64,000 bases of DNA from Glandiceps talaboti (taxonomy: Eukaryota > Hemichordata > Enteropneusta > Spengelidae), in assembly GCF_964340395.1 (NCBI RefSeq), contig NC_135550.1, forward strand, positions 7,321,601 to 7,385,600. The letters run 5' to 3'. Position numbers and translations under genes: made by a program. Of the stretch, positions 49,801 to 61,920 are shown piece after piece. Position 1 is the stretch's first letter. Each line of letters starts with the position of its first letter. Below the pieces are notes generated by a model. The model worked only from the letters and a program-made list of their open reading frames with translations. It had not been told where the DNA came from and did not search any database.

Positions 49801-52800
49801 CAAGTCAGGGGTCTCTGTACAAAGTAGAGGTCAAAATGCCATCAAAATTATTCCATTTTACACTTGAACATGGCCACTGAACACAGTGGCAAATATACAA
49901 GATTGTTGGTTTCCTTGAAAAACAAGATGGTGAACCCCAAAAATTACTTTTTATTATTTGCAAAGTATCATGAACAAGTTTTCAAATAGCAAAGATTTTA
50001 AAAAACTTAACACTTTCACTAAGTTTCAGGATACTTGGTCCCCTGATCCCTAATACTTACAGCAATTTCTCTAGTGACATTTTCACTACGGAAGTTGAGA
50101 TCGGGTTCGTTCTTGCCAAAAGTATGCAGGTACCACTGGTTACGTACATCAGAGAATGTCCAAGCTGACCCTCCATAGCGACTCAACTATAAACAAAAGA
50201 CAGTGCAAATAACTTTGTAAATAAATACCAATGTAACAAAAGAAAATATATATACCACACAACATCTAGATCAATGTCTTTACATTAAAAGGACTGTAAC
50301 CAGACTGTCCAGTGTTGTTTCTTGATGTTACGTTCTTTTATATATCCTATATAATATTTTGATCAAGAAGTAAGAACACACTATTCACATACTACTATGT
50401 AACAGATATCAACTATCAGTACACCCCTTTTCTTTTTTAGTAAAATCTCATGAAAGACAAGGTATTGCAATGAGCGTAATGTAGAGAAATTCTAATGAGA
50501 TAAATTTGCTAATTAATGGCTCTAATACTAGAGTACCAATACACTGATGAATTTCAAACATTTTGTCTAGGAAATCTATGTTCAACAAATCCATAGGGAC
50601 TATCATGTTTTTATGCTAGCGTAACTTATTTTTCAAAGAGCAAATCAGTACAGTTTGCAGTAGATTTCTAATTTGGGTATAATTAGAATTACTTCAACAA
50701 AATACATTAATGTGTTGTAAACATAGAATTTATATGTGAACAATTGGTGACACAACCATTTGAACTACAGTATGCAAATCATTGCTACCTAGACAACCTC
50801 CATGTGTGATCCTGACCTAGTTGAAACAAACTCCCATGACTGGAAACCGAGGTCAGGTCCTCTATTCATTGTGTATAGAATTACCGCTGTCATGGGTCTG
50901 GTGTCAATGAGACAGGGTTGCCCTGTGACCTCAAAGTATGTGACATGAATACTGGCCATTCTTAATACAACTGTGTCCTCTACTGCTTAACAAAACTGTA
51001 GTGCATTCATTCATTTCAGATCATAACTAAATTCTTCTCCATATATCTACATTCATGCCTAGGTTGATGTTTACAAAATGGTCACACGAATTACCACATA
51101 CTGAAATCCATCAGCTTAATTTTTGCCTTCAGTGATTTTCATATGACTTACCCAGTTACTTGGTGGCTTGCCAGGTTTATCAGTAGGACTGTCTGCCCAG
51201 ACATAGTAGTCACTGTATGGATTATTCTTGCTACTCATACTCATTTCAAACCAATCATGTTGGTCACTGGAATGATTGGGGATGAATTCCAATACCAATC
51301 GCATACCTATCAATTAAGATACAGAAAGACTCCCACATGTCAGTGTTGTATTCAACTTTGTATTGTCATGAAGCTCATTTCATTTCCCTTAATTTTTTAA
51401 ACCGTACATAAAATTGAGGTATAGCTCATCATTGGCAGTTGTTAACCGACGTTCCAATGGATGGGTTATTCTTTTTCATATGATTAATTATTGGTCAGGT
51501 TAGCTCTCTATTACACATCGCCAACAAAATATTCCTAATCATTTTCTATTTAAATCATATTTTATAAGAAATTATATTGATAATATATGTATGCTATAGC
51601 TTGTAATTCTCAGTACCTGAAATAGAATATTACTACCTAGGCACATCAAAAAAATAATGAATTCGATTTCTTGGTTGACACCATTACTTCCGCTCCACAT
51701 GCATTACTATATGCATGGGTGAGAATAAGTTGACCTTCTTGTTCTATTTTCACCCTCTAGCATGAGGTAAAATGCTATCATGGGTACTGAGAATTGCCTA
51801 CAATAATATCTACAGTACAGTTACAACTGCCAGACCTCATTTTCTACATAGTTTGAGTCCAAAGACTAAATCTGACATGAACTGAAAATGACAGTCCTTT
51901 ATACAAATTCTATCCTTGGACTTTGAACTTTACAGCATTTCATCAAACATAAATGACCTTAGACATAACTCATGAAACCAATGACTGACCTTCACTGTGG
52001 ATCTTAGCCAGCAGAGACTTGAAGTCCTCCAGAGTACCATAGTCTTCATGTACATCGGTATAGTTGGTCACATCACGGCCCATGTCTTCCATTGGAGAGG
52101 GGTAAATGGCACCAAGCCACAAAGTTTCAATACCCAGATCTTGTAGATATGGCACTTTGTATTCAATACCTGTAATTTTTTGAAGAGCAAGCATGAAGTA
52201 CTGTTAATATACATTTTTAATAAAAGGGGAGTCACATGTCAAGGCTTGGCAGCAAGTACTATAATCATAAGTTTTTATATACATTGTTCTTTCACATTTC
52301 AGTATACTCATTTCTCCATTATGGAATATTTGCTATATGTGTACAGTTCATAGACACATTCTAGATAGATACAATATTTATTGCATCCGTTAAAAAATTA
52401 TTAATACATTTTTTCATTGAATTTTCTGCAATGTGTTTGGTGCTAAAAAAAATAGTAAATATATAAAGTACAGTAATAAATTTAGTTAACAAAATAACAA
52501 AATAAGGTTTATGCGAAAGTTTAAACTTTAGGTTAGATAAATGTAATATATATCGTTTAACTCTTCAGAATGTCTTTCCTTTTGATAAGTGCTGATTTTA
52601 TGAAAGTTGTCAGTGCCATAAATATGTGTATTTGATCAGAGTTAAAAAGAATAATAAATTTTGTTTCATTGTCTACTTCTTTGAAATATTATAAAGTACT
52701 TTTTTCTATAGATATCATGTACAGCAAAAACATTTTGTCTATTTTTAATAAAAACCTATGTATCTACAGAATGTAACATTAGTTTCAAAATTTGAATATG

Positions 52801-53826
52801 AATATCTTCAATAAATTTTCACATGAATAATATACTTTTATTCAGAAATAGCAATTAATAAACTATGCAAGATATGGCATGCAACTACTATTGTCTATTT
52901 AGCATTTCAATGTTTTGAGATAAAATACATATGCAAATTAGATTGCATCACCCAAATCACATGCAAATAGTGAAGTATTCTATTATCTATCAACATATTG
53001 TCAGAAATAGGCGGGCTCATCAATAATCCGCCATTTTGTGTGAAATATTCCGCCATATTCAATGTACTCCACTTTAGCCTAGGCTGATGCAATCAAATAT
53101 GTGTATGTAAAATAAAGAACAGATTAAAGAAGACGACAATTCTACAATTTTATAGTTAATTTTCAGAAAAATAACAACCTACATTAATATTTCTGAATTT
53201 TAATTTTGTCCGATCCGGTAACATTATTATTACAGATGTTTTATCCAGTGAGTTACAACGTCATTACACACGTTGGCCTTTGGCTTTGCCACCATGACCT
53301 TGGTTCACATATTTCAACAATTAGTAATAGTACACCGCAAATATTTACACCGCGTACATGGTGACCAATTCAAATTTTAAAAAAAAATTCTACCTTTGAG
53401 GTCGCCATGTCCATCTCCATCACTGTCCTTGAAAGATCTTGGGTAGACTTGATACGATACACCAGTTTGGTACCACGCTTTGTTTGTAGGGCATTTGGGG
53501 GCAGTAGCGACCAAAATGATAACAGCTACCAACATCGCCACGAACGCCAACCAAAAAACCACCAAGAGGATGATACGAACAGCTTTCCACATCGGCGTGT
53601 TACATTGTTCCATTAGCTGTTCTTTGTCGAGACCTGCATGTTTCACGGTGGATAGTTTTACATGGACTGCGCCAGGATCGGCCGCGCCATCTTTAGAGTA
53701 AACTGCATCAGCCTTCTCGTCCAAGAGTTTGTCTTTAGCTTCTTCTTCGGTTTTAGGTTCGCCTTCGTGATTCACAACTGGCTTTTCTTCGTCCATATGC
53801 CCCTTTTCGGCGTCGTTTTCAGACAT
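43831..53826 (-). CDS. SLC3-type amino-acid transporter heavy chain B (10-11 exons, 672 or 714 aa)
   Basis: Predicted exons in coding order: 53826-53394, 52169-51990, 51306-51152, 50186-50061, 49620-49483, 49050-48932, 48381-48177, 47839-47657, optional 46324-46199, 45252-45118, 44175-43831. The frame is kept throughout (714 aa with the optional exon). The cytoplasmic tail is acidic, with one membrane span at about 84-107 and Cys112 in APKCP as the light-chain disulfide site. The amylase-like ectodomain has [65 protein letters not shown] (no nucleophile Asp), [18 protein letters not shown] and SPMQW. Its exon phases match heavy chain A one for one, so the two arose by tandem duplication. Predicted role: plasma-membrane heavy chain for LAT-type amino-acid exchangers. 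Exon 2 is closer to canonical rBAT than in A. Confidence 0.88.
45060..45077. repeat. Poly-C tract in intron
   Basis: About 17 consecutive C bases, just downstream (in gene orientation) of the exon at 45252-45118. A poly-G run on the plus strand at about 33729-33743 sits next to an exon 3 donor in heavy chain A. Confidence 0.85.
46199..46324 (-). other. Candidate 42-codon cassette exon of heavy chain B
   Basis: A 126-bp open segment has a good acceptor (TTTCTCTCTCAG) and donor (ATG|GTAAGC), both in phase 0, so it can be included or skipped without changing frame. It encodes [20 protein letters not shown]...KPSESPM, with Asn-X-Ser/Thr sites (NST, NTS). Heavy chain A has no counterpart. It would lengthen the loop between the YYGDEIG and SPMQW motifs with an exposed, glycosylated stretch. 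Confidence 0.55.
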
Positions 53827-54238
53827 GATTGTGGTTTTCTATGTAAAATTGTAGATCTCGTAAAAAGACTTCGCACTTTCACTGTTGTCCTGTCTTGTTC
53901 TGCCCGACGGTCTAATGTTCAATGCGCAAACTCCGCTCATAAGCTTGTCCTATTGGCGCTGAATAAATCATGCAAAATACACATTGTTGTATTGTATGTC
54001 ATTGACAATAATAAATGTACAAATATTATTGATATTCAAATATATTGGCATCGCCCCGCCCATGAGGTCAAAAAAACCATGGTAGTATCAGTCACGCTCT
54101 TCGTGATCTTTTGAACAATATGCCATTGATTGCATACCGTACACCACACTTTTGGAAACAAAGGTAAAGCATGTATAGACTACACGTAAAAATAAAGATT
54201 CACAAGCTTTAAAAGTATTAAAAGTTGACTGAAAATTA

Positions 54239-54485
54239 CACTCGATCCACCCAGACTTTGAACGACCAACTTCATGTGAATATTGCGCAAGTCCATGAAC
54301 TCATCAATACACTCCCATGTAAAATTAGATATGTTGATAAGAAATGTTCATGAGTTGATACAAATGTTCTTATGAAATGTTCCTATGTTGATACAAATGT
54401 TCCTACCAGAAATGTTCATGTATTGATACAAATGTTTCTAAGAATATTTCTCAAAGGGTTGCCGACTGTCTGTATTCTTTCGGTA
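54239..54485 (+). repeat. Left terminal inverted repeat, 247 bp
   Basis: Matches the complement of 61921-62167 with about four mismatches. The inner half (about 54333-54440) holds three to four related copies of GTTGATACAAATGTTC, the sort of iterated sites that transposases bind in subterminal DNA. Confidence 0.88.
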
Positions 54486-54636
54486 GACATTCTGTCGACA
54501 ATATTTATTCAACATCGCAAACTACAAAGGCATGCGAACAGTGCAATTCTGTCACATGCTTGAAGCTTGCTGAAGTTATACCAAAGTTGATCTTGATAGT
54601 GCCACGCATTTATTTCCCCCTCTGTTTGTCGTGTCA

Positions 54637-57600
54637 ATGGCGTCCGAGTTTGTTTTCAACATACATTTCAGGTACTATGGGGCACCACGGATCGTCCCAG
54701 TATATATTAGTGAGCATGATTTTATGAGCATATCTTACGAACAATTCGTAAATCTCGTCGTTCAAGATGTAGATTTTCTTCGTCGTATGAACGCCCCAAG
54801 ATTGCAAGTTGAGGATGATGACGAGCAACTGATTGATATACCGCAAAATCATCGCTTCAGACAACTACTGAGCCAAAATTTAAAATGCCGTGGCGGCGTT
54901 CTGAAGGGGAAAATTATTGTACAGGATGGTACATCACCGTCAGTTTCTGGCAAGTATGCTGATGTTGAGCTTACTAATACAAGTAAGAAACGTCGCCTCG
55001 AGTATGATGACGATTCTGCGGTTTCCAAAATAAAAGCATCGGAAGGGCCTACGCTAGAGAAACGGAAAGATGAAATCATCAACAAACGGGACAGTTTATT
55101 GGCTGAAAAAATGGCATTTGAGCGAGACTACGATGATTTAAAATCAACACCTCCGCCACTTCCCGTGCTCGCACTACCAGGACTGAGAGTTATTGAGTCT
55201 GCCACTTGTAAGAACTGTCATCATAAAGGACATCGAGAAAGTGGGAACAAAAACAAAGCCGCTTGTGTTTACGAAACTTGCCCTGGCTTCATGTATTGTG
55301 GCAAACTTGAAAAACACAGAGAGCATTCTGAACTTATTAAACAGGTCTGTGCGATATTTACCTTTTCCGTTATTTATGGGATGTTTGTTTTCTCTATCCG
55401 AAAACCTCAGATTTTCCGTGCGAAAAATGATAAATCTTCTAGATTTTTGTTTATACATTTATCGAGATGTCGATAGAATTCTATAACCCGTATTTGTTAG
55501 AATGATTATTGTATTATATAATCAAAAATAATTCCATGTCTACGCAGTCTGCTTACAGTAATTACTTGGTTTGATAATCTTTTGAAAATAAATCAATCTT
55601 TATGTCATAACATTTCTGGGTTTTTTAAAAGTAGATATGGTTTCACGGGTTTGTTTACCTTTTCAATTTAAATTGGTCTGTAAATTGGTAGTAAATTGAT
55701 AGTTACATATAACACTATTTTAGCTATGAATTAAAAATCATTTAATCCTACAGCAACCATTCAAAGGCTATACACTAACAAGCAATTAATATATTTTAAT
55801 TACATGGTTGTAAAATTAATATGGTGTTCTTGTTTTGTTTTTTTCTTCCAGAAAGAGAAGGAGATAAAAACAGTAAAAGACAAATTAAAAGAAACTGAAT
55901 CAGAACTTAATAGTTTGAAAATTTTCTTAGAGAAAAACCACACACAGTTTGCAACAGTGCTGAAACCAAGGCTGCAAAAATTATATCCTGAAAAATACTT
56001 GGGGCCTCAAGGACGTTCAAAGTTACTCAGAGACATTCGATTGTTGAAAGTTGGTTTGGATGGTAAACTCCCATCACCAAGCATGAATGATGCTGTTGAA
56101 TTCCCAAGGATAATACAAAGGGCTAAAGATTCAATTAGTGATCATAACATAAACATTGAGGATGATGACACAGATGCCACGCGTATAATAGAGAAATCAT
56201 CCATCACATCACCTCGGAAGAATGAGGCTTCAAGAACGAGTTCTGCACCAATTCAAAGTACTTTTCCTTCCCATTCTCCACATCCATGGTTTCCATATAT
56301 GCCATTTCCCTATCCCTGGGCACCACCTCCTCAACTACCAGGTTACATGACAAGTCACGAGGAGACAAGAGTACCAAGAGTTACATCAACATTAACACAT
56401 TCACATATGGTGTCTTCAAGCAAAGGAAAATGTACATCTTACCAACCAAGTGAACCAACCAGGATGACCAATAGACAATCTCATGTTAGTATTCCTTCCA
56501 CTTCCACTAGTGTGCAGGCTGACCAAGTATCTGGTGTGACTGTGACACCCCCTGCTATGTACACACATCAGGAACCTTCCCTAATGTCTATACCAACAAG
56601 CATGTGCCAGTCCTTGGGTATGCATTATGATCCTCAACCTTATATGACTGTTGCACCCACTGCTACTTACCAACCAGGGAAATCAGCTAGGGTCGTGCCA
56701 ACAGGAACAAGAATTTCTCAATCTTCCAGTATCATGCCACATGACCCACAACCTGCTATGACTGTTACACCCCCTACTTATTACCAACCAAGTGTTCCAG
56801 GTAGGGTTTCCAGTATATCTCAAGGAACTGGCATTACTGTGGCCCCCTCCTCGTGTTTTACTGAGGGTAATCCAGAACAAGTAATGGCTGTTACACCTTC
56901 TTCTACTTACCAAATGGAATCTGCCAGGATCTCCAACATTGCACCACCAATAACATGTATTTCACCCACCTCAATCGATATGCAGGATGACCCTTATTAT
57001 CCCATGAGTGTTACATCTGCTACTTACCAACCTGATCAATCAGCTGGAATATCTACACCAACAGTAACAAGTATAAATTCATCCTCCAGTATCATGCCAT
57101 TTAACCCACAACCTTATATGACTGTTGCACCCCTTGCTACTTACCAACCAAGTGTTCAAGGCAGGATCTCCAATACATCAATGGGAACTGACATGATTGT
57201 CACTTGTCCTTCCAGTGTTGTCAAAGGTAATCCTGAATCAGTCATGACTGTAGCACCCCCTGCTACTTACCAACCAAGTGTTCAAGGCAGGATCTCCAAT
57301 ACATCAACAGAAACTGGCATTACAGTCACTTGTCCCTCCTCTGGTGTTATCGAAGGTAATCTAGAACCAGTTATGACTGTAGCACCCCCTGCTACTTACC
57401 AACCAAGTGTTCAAGGCAGGATCTCCAATACATCAATGGGAACTGACATTGTCACATGTCCTTCTTCCGGTGTTGGCGAAGGTAATCCTGAACCAGTCAT
57501 GACTGTTACACCCCCTGCTACTTACCAAGGAAGTGTTCAAGGCAGGATCTCCAATACATCAATGGGAACTGGCATTACAATCCCTTGTCCCTCCTCTGGT

Positions 57601-58011
57601 GTTATCGAAGGTAATCTAGAACCAGCCATGACTGTTTCACCCCCCACTACTTGCCAACCTACATGTATACAGCAAAGCCAGATTTCTAATACATCACATG
57701 GAACTGGTAATACTAGTGTGTCTAGTATCGTACAAGGTAATACAGTATCTACTGTAACACACCCATCCCATGGTTTTTATCAACCAAGTGTACCTGTAAC
57801 AATCTCTAATTTAACCCAAGGAACTGGTGTTCCTCCCTCTGCTGGTATTACACAGGATATTAATCCAGGATCAGCTGGAACTGATGCACCCCCTGTTGAT
57901 ATCGATGGTGCAACATCAGTGCAGCACAGTTTGTCTGAGCAGACTGCAAAATCTGCACATATGACATTATTTGATCTAGCTGATATTGCACAAAAAGCAG
58001 GCAAATTGTGA
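54637..58011 (+). CDS. Transposon-borne zinc-binding, coiled-coil, repeat protein of unknown function (2 exons, 955 aa)
   Basis: Exons 54637-55344 and 55852-58011, phase 0, with donor CAG|GTCTGT and acceptor TTTTCTTCCAG. The start is the ATG at 54637. Residues 1-120 are a globular-looking acidic region. At about 130-170 there is a charged helix with KKRR. A Cys/His cluster at about 193-230 (CKNCHHKGHRESG, CVYETCPG, YCGKLEKHREH) looks like a compact zinc-binding module. Residues 237-266 are coiled coil. The C-terminal half is Ser/Thr/Pro-rich with at least six units of 42-43 aa built on MTVAPPATYQPSVQGRISNT, encoded by 126- and 129-bp DNA repeats at about 57118-57650. AATAAA follows at 58024. 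It lies inside the transposon opposite the transposase. I do not recognise the family. It could be an accessory transposition factor or captured host cargo. Confidence 0.8.
56640..57660 (+). repeat. Coding minisatellite, 126/129-bp units
   Basis: ATGACTGT(A/T)(G/T)CACCCC recurs at 57118, 57244, 57373, 57499 and 57628, with more diverged units from about 56640. The unit lengths are all multiples of three, so the frame is kept and the repeat has expanded under coding constraint. Confidence 0.85.
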
Positions 58012-58554
58012 ATTTTATAATGACAATAAAAACATACTTGTGTGAAGAAACAAAATTATCACTAAATGAAAAACTTGTAAACATAGACCTGTGACTGAAC
58101 AAAGTATAAGATTTTATTCTATGAAAAACAATTGGAAAATCAGACTTTGAAAAGATAGGAGTAAAATGATTCCACTTCAATCACTTTATTTGTACATTGA
58201 AATTAGTTTGACATGTATTATTATATTTTGTTGTAACCATGTTGTATTGTGGCCAGTTTACTTTAACAAGGACAATTTGAAATATCAGAATGATAAAAGC
58301 TATCAGCAATTTTGATGACATGTTATATGTTACATTGTAAGTTTATTAAAACAAGGTAATTTGGTTTTGTTATCATGGGGGCAGGGTTTACTAGAACATG
58401 GTTTGATATATATTTCAGGTGAGGTATAAACATTTGAGCATATGGGCTCAGTAGAAAATGCTGGCAAGATCTTATTTTCCTCACCATTTAGCAAGATAGT
58501 TTGTCACTGAGACTTGGGGACATGAAGTATACAGTTTATGACATTGCAGAAGAA
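58012..58554. other. 3' flank of the transposon-borne gene
   Basis: AATAAA at 58024-58029 is the likely polyadenylation signal. Nothing else is recognised. Confidence 0.4.
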
Positions 58555-59215
58555 GCTTAGGGAAGTTTGACCTAGATTTTCAGGTTGGGCAGAAATTTGG
58601 ATAACGTGAGGGTGGAGATAGTTTGACCTAGATTATTAGGTGGGGATGTAAACTAAGGGAGAAATTCTGATAATAATAAGCAACAAGATATTTTGACCTA
58701 GATTATCAGTTGGGGATGTACATTTTGGGGAGAAATTTTGATAACGTTTTCGGGACAAGATAGTTTGACCTAGCTTTTGAGCAGGGGATGTAAAATAAGT
58801 GAAAATTTTTGATAATGATAAGGGGCAAGACAGTTTGGTCTACATTTTCAGGTGGGGATGTAAACTAAGGGAGATATGGGGATAAAATTATGGGACATAA
58901 TTAGCTAGTGAGGCCTAGATGGGGATGTAAACTAGGGAAAAATTATGATATCAAGGGACAAGATAGTTTGACCTAGTTATAAGGTGGGGGATGTAAACTA
59001 AGGGAGAAATTTTGGTAACATTATGGGATAATTAGCTAGGGAGGTATAGATTTTCAGATGGGGATGTAAACTAAGGGAAAAATTTTGATAACATTTGAAA
59101 GTTAAAATAGTTGAACATTATCATCAGGTAGGGATGTAAACCAAGGGAGAAATTGATACCATTAAATGATTAAGGGACATGATAGTTTGGCCTTGATGTT
59201 CAGGTGGGGGATGTG
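58555..59215. repeat. Non-coding minisatellite inside the transposon, about 70-bp units
   Basis: About ten degenerate units share AAGATAGTTTGACCTAGAT...GGTGGGGATGTAAACTAAGGGAGAAATTTTGATAAC. They lie in the spacer between the two convergent genes. Confidence 0.8.
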
Positions 59216-60758
59216 TTTTATTACTGATTATTACTATTTCACATTGCAGTCAAGCATGTCACTTTCTAGTTTTAATGTGGTTGTGTTGGTTTTAGTTTTT
59301 TCCCCCAAGTGGAATTTCCTATAAAATGAAAACTACCACTTGCACTGAAGCTCCTGTTTTTTCTCCATCTTTGACACAATTATGACAAAGCTACCTCTTG
59401 GTACCTCTTATTAAAAAGTAAACAAACAGTTGAAAATGTATCTAGTGCATACAATATGTACTATGACATGATTTTGGAATATTTTATGCTGTTCTAAAAG
59501 TGTAGCTTTTACAGTTGTTGTTTAGTTATTGAGTTTACATGCAATATCATCTCTTCAAGATATTGGACTGTTACTGTATAATATCACTCGATATAACTTT
59601 CTACTTTAGAGGTCACACTGTAAACGTTGCAGTGAGTTGTCTAAAATGATGACCATGTGGTGCAGTAAAGTAGTAATTTCACCTGCAGTAGTACTTGTCA
59701 ACAATTTCAAATGAATCAAATCATTTTGTTTAGAAGTTTTATAATATATGTTTTGCAATGATTGCAGTGAACACAGAAGTCAGTGTGGTTTACATTTTAT
59801 CACAGTTGTTAATTTCCATTTTCCTGTTAATAATAGAGTTTTGAAAGTTGCTGTTCCCAAGGAAGTGTACCTGGGTTATACTTCCAAGTTGATCCACAAT
59901 ATATGCTATCATTGCATGTAATCACTGTGTTATTGAGTTTGAAGGTTGTTTTTTTATTTATGACTGACATAATAAAAAAGATACATGTATTCTCTGAAGT
60001 ATAACATGCTTTATTGTATGAGTGACAAAGATGCATGAAAGGTGTACACAGCAATATGATTGTATGGTATGAATCTCATTCTAATAACATTTATCTGTGC
60101 ATGCTAGGTGACAACTAAACATCTCAAATGTTTGATAATGTTCATAATGCTAAATCATGTTATTCTTTTGCTCACAAAACATCAAAAAGATCTGTTATGA
60201 AAATCTTGATGCCTTTTTTAAAACAAAAAATGCAATGAATCCATGGTATGGTTTAACAGTCTTCAAGAAGGCTAATATGCAAATTTCTATTAATGAAATT
60301 AAAATTCCTTCTGATTTTTACCAATAAAACAATGTTGTAACTTAGTAACACATAATCCAGACTATTGATGCACACAATAAGCTAGTTTGATATCGAATCT
60401 GTGCTTTCATAATTAATATAATTAGTCAAGTCTGTTGCTATTTCAACTGGCATCATGGAAACGTCAGCTGGTAACTAGGCAACGCGAGAACGTCATTTTA
60501 AACAACACTGCCCAATATATTAACGTGATGGTTTGAGTTGTTATAAAGCGTGTAATTTGTAAAGGTGCAGTGTCATCTTTCACAAGTAGCTATCACTACT
60601 GTCTTCGTCTTGTCAGCATTAAAAATAAAGTCGTGAAACGTCATTATATTTGTAGTCTGGATGCCAACTGTGGTTCAAATTACATCATGGGCACATGTGA
60701 GTGAAGGTATAAATCGTAACAATACTGTAAAGGAACTAAGACTTATATTTGAAGCTGG
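59216..60758. other. Transposon spacer, nothing recognised
   Basis: AT-rich DNA without a convincing gene. TAGTCTGGATGCCAACTGTGG at about 60654 resembles the right end of repeat family R1 in reverse orientation. Confidence 0.4.
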
Positions 60759-61856
60759 TTACACATAACCACATTCTCTTGCAAAATATCGGCAAGCACC
60801 TGGTGTAATTCTTGCGATGGCATTGGCAGTAGCAAGTTCGGTGAATCTGTATGTGAATTCTTGATTTTCTCGTAATTCGCCTTTTATGTAGTTGAAACAA
60901 GGCTCGCATGCGTTGAACTGGGGACTGTACGGCGGTTGGAAAATGAGCTGTACCCCTCTCTCGCCTAAGAGCCGTTCAAGGTTTGGTTCAACAAATCGTG
61001 CGTGGTGGAAGCCACAATTATCCATCACAACACAGTCACCAACAGCCAAACAAGGGTTTCCAATATCGTCCAAAACACCAACAGCCTCGTCAAAAAAGTT
61101 CAGTAGTTCCAGTCCGTTCGACGGCCCCACTATAATGTCGGAATGATCGACGCCCATCGCACTAACGAGGAGATTTATCGTGAAATTGGCGTTTGATGCA
61201 TGACGTTGAATTTCCACAGCAGGCTGTCCAATTTCTGCATGTCCAAAGCGGCGATTTCCCGTAGTGCGAATCACCGATGACTCGTCAAACCAGTGAATTT
61301 GGTTCAAATTGTAATTGGATACAATTTCCATAAAATCCAGTGTACGTTGCTCGACGGCTGGTGTCATCGATTCTGCCGCAAGACTAGAAATCTTCTTTCT
61401 ACTCATGTTTAGATATTTGGTAACCGCCTTGTGAATTGCTGACCTAGACGGCACGTTTTCGATTGTACATACGTTGTCGACGATTAGACTTCTTCTAATT
61501 TCATCAACGTAGATACTTGGTTGTCTTCTTTTATAGAATGCTATGTGCTCCAAGATGTTGTCAGTAACGGTTGTGCGTTCACGCAGTGGCGGTGTAGTCG
61601 TAGCAAGTTCACCGGTTGTCACATATCGATGACAAATGTTGTACACCGTTGCTTTAGACACTCCGATAGCTGACGCAATTTCACTGAATGAAAGTCCTTG
61701 TATGTGGCGATCCAAAATAATTTTTCGAACAGAAAATGGCGTTGGAAATCCTTGTTCCATCGTGTTTGTGGCCCACTTTAGCGCGCCAATCCAAAGTTCG
61801 TCGACGACTACTGAATCCGACGAATAACGAATTTGCGCGCTTTCTCGCAATAGCAT
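60759..61856 (-). CDS. Tc1/mariner-IS630 superfamily transposase, DD38E, intact frame (365 aa)
   Basis: The first ATG is at 61856; a longer frame extends into the terminal repeat but lacks an ATG. An N-terminal helix-turn-helix region (SFSEIASAIGVSKATVYNIC, about 57-76) resembles the paired-type DNA-binding domain of Tc1 transposases. The catalytic DDE domain has D191 in HWFDESSV, D279 in VVMDNCGFHHA and E318 in PPYSPQFNACEPCFNYIKG. I count 38 residues between D279 and E318, so the triad is DD38E rather than Tc1's DD34E. All three residues are present and no stop interrupts the frame, so it could still encode an active enzyme that cuts at the terminal repeats and reinserts the element. It is transcribed inward from the right terminal repeat. 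Confidence 0.9.
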   Translation of the reverse strand: MLLRESAQIRYSSDSVVVDELWIGALKWATNTMEQGFPTPFSVRKIILDRHIQGLSFSEIASAIGVSKATVYNICHRYVTTGELATTTPPLRERTTVTDNILEHIAFYKRRQPSIYVDEIRRSLIVDNVCTIENVPSRSAIHKAVTKYLNMSRKKISSLAAESMTPAVEQRTLDFMEIVSNYNLNQIHWFDESSVIRTTGNRRFGHAEIGQPAVEIQRHASNANFTINLLVSAMGVDHSDIIVGPSNGLELLNFFDEAVGVLDDIGNPCLAVGDCVVMDNCGFHHARFVEPNLERLLGERGVQLIFQPPYSPQFNACEPCFNYIKGELRENQEFTYRFTELATANAIARITPGACRYFARECGYV

Positions 61857-61920
61857 GTTTCTTTGTATCCATAAACATGTTGCATATATATTGTTGACAT
61901 GACGCGTCGGTACGGTATGG

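Noticed and set aside
54372-54563. Frame inside the left terminal repeat, with a related frame on the minus strand at 61681-62034
   Set aside because: Both come from the transposon's inverted repeats and end in unrelated sequence; no coding evidence.
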